Counted from the first letter of the stretch, positions 54,928 through 63,852 are shown. The stretch is 64,000 bases of DNA from an uncultured Eubacteriales bacterium (GCA_900545585.1 UQZR01000002.1:1-64000); one strand, 5' to 3'. Notes: generated by a model not told the origin, from the sequence alone. A program made the numbers and translations.

Positions 54928-55962
54928 ATGATTCGAGTTGGTATCATCGGCTGCGGCAAAATCGCGCAGGTGCGCCATCTGCCCGAGTACGCAGCGAACC
55001 CCAATGCCCAGGTGGTAGCCTATCACGACAAGAATCGGGCCCGCGCCGAGGAGATGGCCGCCCAATATGGCGGCGTGGTGTGCGACAGCTACTTTGACCT
55101 GCTGAACCGCGACGATGTGGACGCCGTGTCCATCTGCGTGGAAAACCGCAGCCACGCGGAGATCTCCACGGCGGCGCTGTACGCCGGCAAGCACGTCCTG
55201 TGCGAAAAGCCCATGGCCGTGACGCTGGCGGAGTGCGAGTCCATGGTAGCTGCGGCGGAGCGCAATGGCCGTCACCTGATGGTGGGCCACAACATGCGCT
55301 TCGATCCGGTGCACCGCCGGGCCAAGCAGCTGCTGGACAGCGGCGTCATCGGCGATGTCATCACATTCCGCGCCGTGCTGGGCAACGCCGGCCCCGAGGG
55401 CTGGTCCGTGGACGAGGGCACCTGGTTCTTCGATAAAAACAAGGCGGCGCTGGGCGCTCTGTCCGATATGGGCATCCACAAGGTGGATCTGATCCAATAC
55501 CTGCTGGGCCAGAAGGTCATCGAGACCACCGCCAAGGTGGTGACGCTGAACAAGCGCGACAGCGAGGGGAACCTCATCGGCGTGGACGACAACGCCCTGT
55601 GTATCCTGCGGATGTCCGGCGGCGCGCTGGGCACCATGGCGGCCAGCTGGACCATCTACGGCAACGAGTGCCAGTCTACCTGCCTGTACGGCACCAAGGG
55701 CATCATGCTGATCTACAACGAGGCTTCTGCCCCCATCACGGTCAGCGATCTGGAGGGCAACACCACCAGCTACAACCTTGATGTGCCCCACAACGGCACC
55801 GGCGTCATCGACGAGTTCGTGGACGCACTGGTCCACGACCGCGAGCCGGAGGTCTCCGGACGGGAGGCGCTGACGGTGATGCGCACCATCTTCGCCAGCA
55901 TCAATTCCTCCAACATCAGCCGCACTGTGGCGGTAAACAGCGACTTTGTCACCCACTTCTGA
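54928..55962 (+). CDS. Gfo/Idh/MocA-family oxidoreductase
   Basis: 344 residues. N-terminal Rossmann motif VGIIGCGKIAQVRHLPEYA and HVLCEKPMAVTLAECESM (the EKP motif), then the alpha/beta substrate domain with GALSDMGIHKVDLIQYLLG containing the conserved His. NAD(P)-dependent sugar or inositol dehydrogenase; substrate unknown. AGAGGAGGAGC precedes the ATG. A ROK kinase follows after 76 bases, suggesting joint sugar use. Confidence 0.9.
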   Translation: MIRVGIIGCGKIAQVRHLPEYAANPNAQVVAYHDKNRARAEEMAAQYGGVVCDSYFDLLNRDDVDAVSICVENRSHAEISTAALYAGKHVLCEKPMAVTLAECESMVAAAERNGRHLMVGHNMRFDPVHRRAKQLLDSGVIGDVITFRAVLGNAGPEGWSVDEGTWFFDKNKAALGALSDMGIHKVDLIQYLLGQKVIETTAKVVTLNKRDSEGNLIGVDDNALCILRMSGGALGTMAASWTIYGNECQSTCLYGTKGIMLIYNEASAPITVSDLEGNTTSYNLDVPHNGTGVIDEFVDALVHDREPEVSGREALTVMRTIFASINSSNISRTVAVNSDFVTHF

Positions 55963-56038
55963 GCAAACGCACCATTGCGGGGCGGGCAGACGGCCCGCCC
56001 CGCCGTTTTCTATATCACACATGAAAGGGAGTATCCTT

Positions 56039-56965
56039 ATGTATCGCATCGGCATTGATCTGGGCGGGACCAACATCGCCGTGGGCGTGGTGGACAGCGG
56101 CTATCACCTGATCTCGGAGGCCAGCGTCCCCGCCGGAGCCGGCCGTCCGGCGGAGCAGGTGGTGGCGGACATGTGCCGCGCCGTGGAGCTGGCACTGGAC
56201 AAGGCGGGCCTGACGGCCCGGGACTGCGCCTCCATCGGTGTGGGCGCCCCGGGTACCTGCGACCCCCAGCGGGGCGTGGTGGTCTGCGCCTATAACCTGG
56301 GCTGGTTCGATGTGCCGGTGTGCCGTATGCTGACGGAGCATTTCGGCCTGCCCGCCCGCCTCAGCAACGACGCCAACTGTGCCGCGCTGGCGGAGACGGT
56401 GGCGGGTGCCGCCGTGGGCTGCCGCAACATGGTGCTCATCACCCTGGGCACCGGCGTGGGCGGCGGCATCATCGTGGACGGCCAGATCGTCTCCGGACTG
56501 GGCGGCGCCGGCGGCGAGGTGGGCCACAGCCTGCTGGTGCTGGACGGCCAGCCCTGCACCTGCGGCCGCAGCGGCTGCTGGGAGGCGTATGCCTCCGCCA
56601 CCGCCCTGATCCGTCAGGGCAAGGAGGCCGCCGCGTCCCATCCCGACTCCCTGCTGAACCGCTATCCCGCTCTGACGGGCCGCGACGTGTTCGACGCCGC
56701 CGACGACGGCGATGCCGCCGCCAAAGCGGTGCTGGACCGCTACTACGACTATGTGGCCGCCGGTATCACCAATCTGGTGAACATCCTGTCGCCGGAGATG
56801 GTGCTCATCGGCGGCGGCATCAGCCGCCAGGGCGAGCGCCTGCTGGCCCCCATCCGCCGCTACGTGGCCGCCAACTGCTTTGGCGGTACGGAGCGTCCCC
56901 AGCCGGTGATCCAGGCGGCCCAGCTGGGCAACGAGGCGGGCATCATCGGTGCCGCCGCGCTGTAA
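56039..56965 (+). CDS. ROK-family sugar kinase (glucokinase-like)
   Basis: 308 residues from the ATG at 56039 (AAAGGGAG 8 bases upstream). RIGIDLGGTNIAVGVVD (ATP site), LSNDANCAALAE with the catalytic Asp, ITLGTGVGGGIIVDGQIV, GEVGH and the ROK zinc motif CTCGRSGCWE. Phosphorylates glucose or a related hexose. Sits between an oxidoreductase and a convergent GntR regulator that may control them. Confidence 0.93.
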   Translation: MYRIGIDLGGTNIAVGVVDSGYHLISEASVPAGAGRPAEQVVADMCRAVELALDKAGLTARDCASIGVGAPGTCDPQRGVVVCAYNLGWFDVPVCRMLTEHFGLPARLSNDANCAALAETVAGAAVGCRNMVLITLGTGVGGGIIVDGQIVSGLGGAGGEVGHSLLVLDGQPCTCGRSGCWEAYASATALIRQGKEAAASHPDSLLNRYPALTGRDVFDAADDGDAAAKAVLDRYYDYVAAGITNLVNILSPEMVLIGGGISRQGERLLAPIRRYVAANCFGGTERPQPVIQAAQLGNEAGIIGAAAL

Positions 56966-56971
56966 CAGCAC

Positions 56972-57011
56972 ATAAAAAGGAAGCCGTCCCGCGGGACGGC
57001 TTCCTTTTTAT
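56972..57011. terminator. Two-way terminator between the ROK kinase and GntR gene
   Basis: 19-bp perfect stem ATAAAAAGGAAGCCGTCCC and its complement with a 2-base loop. Confidence 0.92.
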
Positions 57012-57016
57012 GTCGT

Positions 57017-57793
57017 TCAATCGATGGTACGCACAAAGTTCATGCCGCTTTTCTGCATATGTACGTCCAGCCGCACGCGGTCACCGCGGATAAAGCTCCT
57101 GGTGTACTCGTAGATGCGCCCGTCCTCGGTACGGGTGAGCCGCTGGTGATAGAAGGCGCAGTTTCCTGCGTTCACACCAAGCAGCTTGGCCTTCTCCGCG
57201 TCCAGCACCACTGCCTCATAGCTCTCGTCGGCGGCGAAGGGCACGATGCCCACATGGTACAGGAGGCTGTAAAAGCTGTGGGTCTGCAGCATGTCCCGTG
57301 TCAGATGGGGATAGATGTACTGGGGATAGTAGCTGGTCTCCAGGATCAGCGGCTCGCCGTCCACGTTGCGCACGCGGGTGAAACAGTACGCCGGCGTGCC
57401 CTCCCGCAGCTCCATCTTCTCGCACACGGCCTGACTGGGCACGATCACATCGAAGTCGATCAGCGTAGAGGACGGCACCTTACCCAGCGAGGACACCTCG
57501 GTGGTGAAGGAGTACCGCACGCCCCGGCGGTTGGTGGCGGGGTCGGCCACGAAGGTGCCGCGGCCGCGCTTGCGGACCACCAGTCCCTCGTCCTCCAGCT
57601 CGCCGATGGCCTGCCGCACGGTGTTGCGGCTGATGTTCATCCACCGGCACAGCTCCGCCTCGCTGGGCAGCAGATCGCCCACGGCCAGCGCACCGGTGGA
57701 GATATTGCGTTTGATGATGCCCACCAGCTGGGCATACAGGGGAATATCGCTGTCCATGGACAGCTTGGCGTTCAAGATCGGATTCTGTTCCAT
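57017..57793 (-). CDS. GntR-family regulator with UTRA domain (HutC subfamily)
   Basis: 258 residues. The winged helix at 17-83 (IPLYAQLVGIIKRNISTGALAVGDLLPSE, ISRNTVRQAIGELEDEGLVVRKRGRGTFV) and a UTRA effector domain (95-250; YCFTRVRNVDGEPLILETSYYP, FYHQRLTRTEDGRIYEYTRSFIRGDR). Members bind sugar phosphates or related effectors. Probably regulates itself through the palindrome at 57833-57845 and perhaps the adjoining sugar genes. Confidence 0.9.
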   Translation of the reverse strand: MEQNPILNAKLSMDSDIPLYAQLVGIIKRNISTGALAVGDLLPSEAELCRWMNISRNTVRQAIGELEDEGLVVRKRGRGTFVADPATNRRGVRYSFTTEVSSLGKVPSSTLIDFDVIVPSQAVCEKMELREGTPAYCFTRVRNVDGEPLILETSYYPQYIYPHLTRDMLQTHSFYSLLYHVGIVPFAADESYEAVVLDAEKAKLLGVNAGNCAFYHQRLTRTEDGRIYEYTRSFIRGDRVRLDVHMQKSGMNFVRTID

Positions 57794-57832
57794 TGTAAGG
57801 GGTTCCTTTCCCTCTCCTCTGAGTTGTACCTA

Positions 57833-57845
57833 TTGTACCATACAA
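57833..57845. promoter_or_regulatory. Candidate GntR operator on its own -10 region
   Basis: TTGTA-CCA-TACAA, a palindrome; TTGTACC also recurs at 57824-57830. On the minus strand the site contains TACAAT, a possible -10 box, 40 bases upstream of the start codon. Confidence 0.5.
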
Positions 57846-57944
57846 ATCCGCGGAAAGATAGGCATATTTCTGATAAATATCGTGGGATTCTCGTTTTGCG
57901 GAAAATCACCGGTATCGCCGCCGTAAGTTTCGCCAAAAGAATAG

Positions 57945-57977
57945 AAACAGCGCCGTCCCGGTGGGACGGCGCTGTTT
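57945..57977 (-). terminator. gapA terminator
   Basis: 15-bp perfect stem AAACAGCGCCGTCCC and its complement, loop GGT. A weaker U-run follows. Confidence 0.85.
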
Positions 57978-58023
57978 CCGGAACAAAAAAGAAGGAAAAC
58001 CTTTTTGAAAGGATATTGGCGTT

Positions 58024-59034
58024 TTACTTGTGGTCGACGCTGTACATGTGCTCGATGAGGCACAGGATCTTGTCGGAGTAGCCGATCTCATTGTCGTACC
58101 AGCTGACCACCTTCACGAAGGTGTCGGTCAGGGCGATACCGGCCTTGGCGTCGAAAATGGAGGTGTGGGTGTTGCCCAGGAAGTCGGAGGACACCACAGC
58201 CTCGTCAGTGTAGTCCAGGATACCCTTCAGCTCGTTCTCGCTGGCCTTCTTCATGGCAGCGCAGATCTCGTCGTAGGTAGCGGGCTTGCTCAGGTTCACA
58301 GTCAGATCCACCACGGACACGTCCAGGGTAGGTACGCGCATGGACATGCCGGTCAGCTTGCCGTTCAGGCTGGGGATGACCTTGCCCACGGCCTTGGCAG
58401 CGCCGGTGGAGCTGGGGATGATGTTGCCGGAGGCGGCGCGGCCGCCGCGCCAATCCTTCAGAGACACACCGTCCACGGTCTTCTGAGTGGCGGTGGTGGA
58501 GTGTACGGTGGTCATCAGACCGTCGGCGATACCGAAGTTATCGTGCAGCACCTTGGCGATGGGGGCCAAGCAGTTGGTGGTGCAGCTGGCGTTGGAGACG
58601 AACTGCATGTCGGAGGTGTAGGTGTCCTGGTTGACGCCCATGACGAACATGGGGGTGTCGTCCTTGGAGGGGGCGGACATCACCACGTGCTTGGCGCCGG
58701 CGGCGATGTGGCCTGCGGCCTTCTCCTTGGTCAGGAACAGGCCGGTGGACTCGATGACGTACTCGGCGCCCACCTTGGCCCAGGGCAGGTTAGCGGGGTC
58801 ACGCTCTGCGAACACGGGGATGGAGCGGCCATTGACGATGATGGCGTTCTCGGCGCTGCCGATCTCGCCCTCGAACTTGCCGTGCATCGTATCATATTTC
58901 AGCATATAGGCCAGATAATCAGCGGGGCAAAGATCATTGATACCCACGATCTCGATCTCGGGGTGGTTCATGCAGCAGCGCATGACCATACGGCCGATGC
59001 GGCCGAAGCCATTGATACCGACTTTAATGCTCAT
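58024..59034 (-). CDS. gapA: Glyceraldehyde-3-phosphate dehydrogenase
   Basis: 336 residues. VGINGFGRIGRMVMR (NAD site), the nucleophilic Cys in SNASCTTNCLAPIAK, GRAASGNIIPSSTGAAKAVGK and WYDNEIGYSDK. Glycolytic oxidation of glyceraldehyde 3-phosphate. Single gene here, not with pgk or tpi. Strong codon bias as for an abundant protein. GAGAGGAAG precedes the ATG. Confidence 0.98.
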   Translation of the reverse strand: MSIKVGINGFGRIGRMVMRCCMNHPEIEIVGINDLCPADYLAYMLKYDTMHGKFEGEIGSAENAIIVNGRSIPVFAERDPANLPWAKVGAEYVIESTGLFLTKEKAAGHIAAGAKHVVMSAPSKDDTPMFVMGVNQDTYTSDMQFVSNASCTTNCLAPIAKVLHDNFGIADGLMTTVHSTTATQKTVDGVSLKDWRGGRAASGNIIPSSTGAAKAVGKVIPSLNGKLTGMSMRVPTLDVSVVDLTVNLSKPATYDEICAAMKKASENELKGILDYTDEAVVSSDFLGNTHTSIFDAKAGIALTDTFVKVVSWYDNEIGYSDKILCLIEHMYSVDHK

Positions 59035-59085
59035 AAAATAAGACTTCCTCTCTGATGGAATATATCAAATGTATGGTATGTTTGT

Positions 59086-59113
59086 ATTATATGCGATATT
59101 TTCAGAAATGCAA
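59086..59113 (-). promoter_or_regulatory. Sigma-A promoter of gapA
   Basis: Minus strand TTGCAT (59113-59108), 16 bases, TATAAT (59091-59086). Confidence 0.8.
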
Positions 59114-59160
59114 CCCCTTTTTTAAAATTTTTTCCGATTCAGCAAAAAAGGACAAAAAAC

Positions 59161-59211
59161 TTGTTTTTGCAGTTACCGTTTGGTATAGTGTGGATAACCA
59201 ACCGGTAACTG
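59161..59211 (+). promoter_or_regulatory. Promoter of the kinase-like gene, framed by a 15-bp inverted repeat
   Basis: TTGTTT (59161-59166), 17 bases, TATAGT (59184-59189). CAGTTACCGTTTGGT (59170-59184) and ACCAACCGGTAACTG (59197-59211) are inverted arms matching at 14 of 15 positions; one lies in the spacer, the other at the start site, so this looks like an operator. The leader onward to 59341 holds two more hairpins (CGCGCCT/AGGCGCG, CCGGCA/TGCCGG). Confidence 0.6.
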
Positions 59212-59341
59212 CCGTGTATGGCGGCGGCCATCGGGCCACATTATATAGTAGTGTAGTGCCGCGCCTTCACAGGCGCGTGAAGGAGACTACCGTGCCGGCA
59301 GGCATGCCGGTCTCACAACGACGCAGGAAAGGAAGTGGCAC

Positions 59342-60238
59342 ATGAACGAGGAACAGAAGCCGCTGCCGGCAGATATCCAGCCGCCGGATATCCAACCACC
59401 GGACATCCAACCGCCATCGCCGGCCCCTCATCAGCGGGAACAGCTGCTCAATGAGGTGCTGCTCCATGTGGCGGCTCAGATGCGCACGGCGCTGGGCGGC
59501 ATGCATATGGCGGTGAGCCGTCTGGCTCCTCCCGACCGGCGGGACGGGGATGCCGCGCTGGATCGGGACGCGGCCATACTGAGTCGGGGGTATTATGCCC
59601 TGCTGCGGATGGCCAACAACCTGTCCAACGCGCCCATGCTGCTGTCGGACGAACCTTTTTACAAGGAAAATGCGGACGTGGTAGAATGGCTGGCGGGCCT
59701 GTGCCATCAGGCGGAGCCCTTGTTTTTGCTGCGGGGCACGACCCTGACGTTCCAGTGCGCCGCAGCGCACCACACCGCTGCCATCCATCGGGACCGGCTG
59801 GAGCAGGCGGTGTGGAATCTGCTGTCCAACGCGCTGAAGTTCACACCGGCAGGCGGCCGCGTCACGGTGTCCCTGCGGTTTGAACGGAAGCAGGTGCTGC
59901 TGACGGTGACGGACACCGGCGGCGGCATCCCCGTGGAGCGGATGGAGACGGTGTTTGACGGCTACCTCCATCCGGAGCGGCTGGCGGCGCTGCCCTGCGG
60001 ACTGGGGCTGGGACTGCCGCTGTGCCGCCGCATCGCCGAGGGCCACGGCGGCCGCATGGTGCTGGACAGCCGGCCCGATCAGGGCACGTCTGTGACACTG
60101 GCGCTGCCGGACGAGATGGCGGCAGACACCGTGGAGGACGTACAGTTCGACTATGCGGGCGGCTTTCAGCCGGCGCTGGTGGGGCTGGCGGATGCGCTGC
60201 CCTATCAGGCGTTTCTGCAGAAGCACTCCGACGACTGA
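59342..60238 (+). CDS. Cytoplasmic HATPase (histidine kinase-like) protein lacking the phosphoacceptor His
   Basis: 298 residues. DIQPP occurs three times in tandem at 11-25. A dimerisation-like helix carries AAQMRTALGG where HisKA has HELRTPL, with Ala45 in place of His. The ATPase domain is intact: N-box NLLSNALKFTP, G1 DTGGGIP, G2 GLGLGLPLCRRIAEGHGG. There is no membrane segment and no response regulator beside it. It could be a pseudokinase, phosphatase or anti-sigma-like ATPase. Ribosome site GGAAAGGAAG. Confidence 0.8.
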   Translation: MNEEQKPLPADIQPPDIQPPDIQPPSPAPHQREQLLNEVLLHVAAQMRTALGGMHMAVSRLAPPDRRDGDAALDRDAAILSRGYYALLRMANNLSNAPMLLSDEPFYKENADVVEWLAGLCHQAEPLFLLRGTTLTFQCAAAHHTAAIHRDRLEQAVWNLLSNALKFTPAGGRVTVSLRFERKQVLLTVTDTGGGIPVERMETVFDGYLHPERLAALPCGLGLGLPLCRRIAEGHGGRMVLDSRPDQGTSVTLALPDEMAADTVEDVQFDYAGGFQPALVGLADALPYQAFLQKHSDD

Positions 60239-60396
60239 GAGCATCTGTCTGTCTAACGGGGACATACTCCTGCGGCGGAGCTGACATCCGCATATACCGG
60301 CCTCTCCGGCGATCCGCGAGGGAGGCGTTTTCCCGCATTACTATCATTGACAGATATTGCCTGTTTATACCCGTTTTTTTCGTAGGAGCGAAGTTC

Positions 60397-61473
60397 ATGA
60401 TGAAGAAGAATTCCAAACGCGTACTGATTGCCATGTCCGGCGGGGTGGACAGCTCCACCGCCGCCGCGCTTTTGCGGGAGCATGGCTACGTCTGCGGCGG
60501 CGCGATGCTCCGTCTTTACAGGGACCCGGAGGTGGACTGCCTGTCCGCCCGGAACGCCGAGGACGCCCGCCGCGTGGCGGCGCGGCTGGGGATGGAATTC
60601 CATTTACTGGATGAAACGGAACGTTTTTCCAGCTGTGTCATGCAGAAATTCATAGACGAGTACTGCGCGGGCCGGACGCCCAACCCCTGTATCGACTGCA
60701 ATCGGGAGCTGAAATTCGGGGCGCTGCTGGATCGGGCCCTGGAGATGGGCTACGACTATCTGGCCACGGGCCACTACGCCCGCATCTCATACGACGAGGA
60801 GGCGGGTCGCTGGCGTCTGCTGCGGGGCCGCGACCGAAAGAAGGATCAGAGCTATGTGCTCTATCAGCTCACTCAGTTCCAGCTGGCCCACCTGCTGCTG
60901 CCGGTGGGGGAGTTCGACAAGGATACCATCCGGCAGGAGGCACGGGAGGCGGGGCTGACCGTGGCGGACAAGTCCGACAGTCAGGATATCTGTTTCATCC
61001 CCGATGGCGACTACGTCCGCTTTCTGCGCCGGCACGGCGCCCCCCTGATCCCCGGGGATTTTGTGGACAAGGACGGCCATGTGCTGGGCCGCCACAGGGG
61101 CCTTCCCTGCTACACCAGCGGCCAGCGGAAGGGATTGGGCATCTCCGCCGGAAAGCACGTCTACGTAGTGCGGAAAAACGCCGCGGACAACACCATTCTG
61201 CTGGGGGACAACGAGGACCTGTTCACCGACACCCTGACGGCCTCGCGTGTCAACTGGATCGCCGGTGCGCCGCCGGAGGCGCCGGTACGCTGCACCGCCA
61301 AGGCGCGATACAGCCAGCAGGTGGATGCGCCCTGCACCGTGTACCCGCTGGAGGGCCGCGCCATACGGGTGGTGTTTGATCGGCCCCAGCGGGCCGTCAC
61401 CGCAGGGCAGGCCGTGGTGCTGTACAACGGGGATGAGGTGCTGGGCGGCGGCACCATCGAGAGCACGGAATAA
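60397..61473 (+). CDS. mnmA: tRNA 2-thiouridylase MnmA
   Basis: 358 residues from the ATG at 60397 (GTAGGAG 9 bases upstream; the ATG at 60400 is also possible). PP-loop AMSGGVDSSTAAAL, catalytic cysteines in NPCIDCNRELKF and SQDICFIPDGDY, ATGHYARI, and the C-terminal beta-barrel. Places sulfur on U34 of tRNAs for Lys, Glu and Gln. The long frame upstream of 60397 overlaps the kinase-like gene and is not used. Confidence 0.95.
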   Translation: MMKKNSKRVLIAMSGGVDSSTAAALLREHGYVCGGAMLRLYRDPEVDCLSARNAEDARRVAARLGMEFHLLDETERFSSCVMQKFIDEYCAGRTPNPCIDCNRELKFGALLDRALEMGYDYLATGHYARISYDEEAGRWRLLRGRDRKKDQSYVLYQLTQFQLAHLLLPVGEFDKDTIRQEAREAGLTVADKSDSQDICFIPDGDYVRFLRRHGAPLIPGDFVDKDGHVLGRHRGLPCYTSGQRKGLGISAGKHVYVVRKNAADNTILLGDNEDLFTDTLTASRVNWIAGAPPEAPVRCTAKARYSQQVDAPCTVYPLEGRAIRVVFDRPQRAVTAGQAVVLYNGDEVLGGGTIESTE

Positions 61474-61518
61474 GCGTTTTTGGACACGGACGGAGAAATG
61501 CCCAAAAATTAAACACTG

Positions 61519-61556
61519 AGGCGCCCTGTGGTCGAATTTTGATCACAGGGCGCCTC
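61519..61556 (+). terminator. mnmA terminator
   Basis: Arms AGGCGCCCTGTG and its complement around GGTCGAATTTTGAT, then TCCTGTTGCTT. The U-run is weak. Confidence 0.65.
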
Positions 61557-61564
61557 CTGTTGCT

Positions 61565-61593
61565 TGCGGAAATTTTGCGGGAGCGGTATGCTT
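61565..61593 (+). promoter_or_regulatory. Candidate promoter of ohyA
   Basis: TTGCGG (61565-61570), 17 bases, TATGCT (61588-61593). Confidence 0.55.
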
Positions 61594-61640
61594 TGGCCAA
61601 CAAAGGAAAACATAAAGCATGAGCTTAGGAGGTATCCGTT

Positions 61641-63419
61641 ATGTATTATTCCAGTGGTAACTATGAAGCGTTTGCCCGTCCCAAAAAGCCCGAGGGCGTG
61701 GACAACAAGTCCGCCTATATCGTGGGCAGCGGCCTGGCAGCCCTGACCGCAGCCTGCTATCTGGTGCGCGATGGCCAGATGAAGGGCGAGAACGTCCACA
61801 TTCTGGAAAAGGGCTCCACCGCCGGCGGCGCCTGCGACGGCTGGAGGTTCGAGAACATCGGCTACGTCATGCGCGGCGGCCGCGAGATGGACAACCATTT
61901 CGAGGTCATGTGGGATCTGTTCCACTCTATCCCCTCTATCGAGACCGAGGGCGTCAGTGTGCTGGACGAGTACTATTGGCTGAACAAGGCCGATCCCAAC
62001 TACTCCCTGTGCCGCGCCACCGAGAACCGAGGCCAGGACGCCCACACCGATGGCAAGTTCAACATCTCCGACAAGGGCGCTATGGAGATCATGAAGCTGT
62101 TCTTCACCCCCAATGAGGATCTGCAGGACAAGCGCATCACCGATTTCTTCGACGATGAGGTGTTCAACTCCAACTTCTGGCTGTACTGGCGGACCATGTT
62201 CGCCTTCGAGAACTGGCACAGCGCCCTGGAGATGAAGCTGTATATCCAGCGGTATATCCACCACATCGGCGGTCTGCCCGACTTCACGGCTCTGCGCTTC
62301 ACCAAGTACAACCAGTATGAGTCCATGATACTGCCCATGGTGAAGTATCTGGAGGGCTTCGGCGTGAAGATCCACTTCGGCGTGCAGGTGACCAATGTGG
62401 AGTTCGACTGCTCCGACCCCAAGCACAAGCTGGCCAAGCGCATCGACATCATCGAGAACGGCGAAAAGGGCGGCATCGACCTGACGGAGAACGATCTGGT
62501 GTTCATCACCAACGGCGGCTGCGTGGAGAACTCCTCCATGGGCAGCCAGGACAAGCCCGCCCCCTACAACACCGAGATCAAGGAGGGCGGCGGCTGGGAC
62601 ATGTGGCGTAAGATCGCCGCGCAGGACCCCGATTTCGGCCATCCCGACAAGTTCTGCTACGACCCTGAGCAGACCAACTGGATGAGCGCCACCGTGGAGA
62701 CTCTGGATCAGCGCATCATCCCCTATATCACCGACATCTGCAAGCGCGACCCGTTCAGCGGCAAGGTAGTCACCGGCGGCATCGTCACCGTCAAGGACTC
62801 CAGCTGGCTGATGAGCTGGACCATCAACCGCCAGCCCCAGTTCCGTGACCAGCCCAAGGATCACTGCCTGGTGTGGGTGTATTCCCTGTTTACCGACAAG
62901 CCCGGCGACTTTGTGAAAAAGCCCATGCGGGACTGCACCGGTAAGGAGATCTGCATGGAGTGGCTGTACCACCTGGGCGTGCCCGAGGAGCAGATCGAGG
63001 ATCTGGCCGAGAACAGCGCCAACACCGTGCCGGTGATGATGCCGTATATCGACGCGTTCTTCATGCCCCGCGCCTACGGCGACCGGCCCAAGGTCGTGCC
63101 CGACGGCAGCGTGAACTTCGCCTTCCTGGGCCAGTTTGCCGAGACGCCCCGCGACACCATCTTCACCACCGAGTATTCCATGCGTACCGGCATGGAGGCC
63201 GTATACACCCTGCTGAATGTGGATCGCGGCGTTCCCGAGGTTTGGGGCAGCGTGTACGATGTCCGCGACCTGCTGGATGCTACGGTGAAGCTGCGGGACG
63301 GCAAGTCCCCCACCGACATGGAGTTCAGCTTCATCGAAAAGCTCGCGCTGAAGAAGGCGCTCAGCAAGATCCAGGGCACCGATCTGGAGAAGCTGCTGAA
63401 GGAGTACCACATCCTGTAA
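61641..63419 (+). CDS. ohyA: Oleate hydratase
   Basis: 592 residues, the family length. FAD-binding AYIVGSGLAALTAACYLVRDG and HILEKGSTAGGACDG, the substrate and catalytic segment GYVMRGGREMDNHFEVMWDLF, and the C-terminal NFAFLGQFAETPRDTIFTTEYSMRTGMEAVY. Adds water to oleate and linoleate to give 10-hydroxy fatty acids, which detoxifies host-derived unsaturated fats and occurs widely in gut bacteria. TTAGGAGG lies 8 bases before the ATG. Single-gene unit. Narrow codon use suggests high expression. Confidence 0.95.
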   Translation: MYYSSGNYEAFARPKKPEGVDNKSAYIVGSGLAALTAACYLVRDGQMKGENVHILEKGSTAGGACDGWRFENIGYVMRGGREMDNHFEVMWDLFHSIPSIETEGVSVLDEYYWLNKADPNYSLCRATENRGQDAHTDGKFNISDKGAMEIMKLFFTPNEDLQDKRITDFFDDEVFNSNFWLYWRTMFAFENWHSALEMKLYIQRYIHHIGGLPDFTALRFTKYNQYESMILPMVKYLEGFGVKIHFGVQVTNVEFDCSDPKHKLAKRIDIIENGEKGGIDLTENDLVFITNGGCVENSSMGSQDKPAPYNTEIKEGGGWDMWRKIAAQDPDFGHPDKFCYDPEQTNWMSATVETLDQRIIPYITDICKRDPFSGKVVTGGIVTVKDSSWLMSWTINRQPQFRDQPKDHCLVWVYSLFTDKPGDFVKKPMRDCTGKEICMEWLYHLGVPEEQIEDLAENSANTVPVMMPYIDAFFMPRAYGDRPKVVPDGSVNFAFLGQFAETPRDTIFTTEYSMRTGMEAVYTLLNVDRGVPEVWGSVYDVRDLLDATVKLRDGKSPTDMEFSFIEKLALKKALSKIQGTDLEKLLKEYHIL

Positions 63420-63437
63420 GGCAGTCTGATACGCAAG

Positions 63438-63474
63438 AAAAAAGAGACGGGCGCGCCGCGCCCGTCTCTTTTTT
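63438..63474 (+). terminator. ohyA terminator
   Basis: Stem GAGACGGGCGCG with its complement CGCGCCCGTCTC (overlapping GC core), with A- and T-runs. Confidence 0.9.
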
Positions 63475-63565
63475 GCGGACGGGAGATTTCACCAAACCAT
63501 ACAGGGCACGGACGGGGAATTTCTGTATATTTGAATGATTCTTCTTGCGATAATAAATTTTTCTC

Positions 63566-63594
63566 TTGCATGACGCATGCATTTATGCTATGCT
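63566..63594 (+). promoter_or_regulatory. Sigma-A promoter of the 65-residue membrane protein
   Basis: TTGCAT (63566-63571), 17 bases, TATGCT (63589-63594), with TGC directly upstream of the -10. Confidence 0.75.
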
Positions 63595-63628
63595 CCCTTC
63601 AACGTTAAGGGAAAGGAAGTGTGCGGCG

Positions 63629-63826
63629 ATGACGACTGCCATGACCATGAATACCGCCGCATCTGCACAGGACACCTGTGCCGCTTTCGCCTGCGCTGCG
63701 ATGAACAACTGCATGATCATTATTCTGGACGCCGCTCTGCTGGCGTCCATTTTTGTCCTGCTGCTGGACCTGATTACCGGTAAGCGGACTGCGGTGCATC
63801 GCTCCCCTATCTGCCGCCTTTTCTGA
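63629..63826 (+). CDS. Small single-helix membrane protein, 65 residues
   Basis: An Ala/Thr-rich N-terminus with three Cys residues (TCAAFACAAMNNC), one membrane helix (about 29-48, IIILDAALLASIFVLLLDLI) and a short basic tail GKRTAVHRSPICRLF. GGAAAGGAAG stands about 9 bases before the ATG at 63629. It has its own promoter and a strong terminator, so it is expressed as a unit. I do not recognise the family. Confidence 0.6.
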   Translation: MTTAMTMNTAASAQDTCAAFACAAMNNCMIIILDAALLASIFVLLLDLITGKRTAVHRSPICRLF

Positions 63827-63852
63827 AAGGCCAACGACAGACAGACGAGACG

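Noticed and set aside
59212..59341. Riboswitch or T-box ahead of the kinase-like gene
   Set aside because: Hairpins exist, but no T-box sequence, GEMM, TPP, SAM or other known riboswitch core can be seen.
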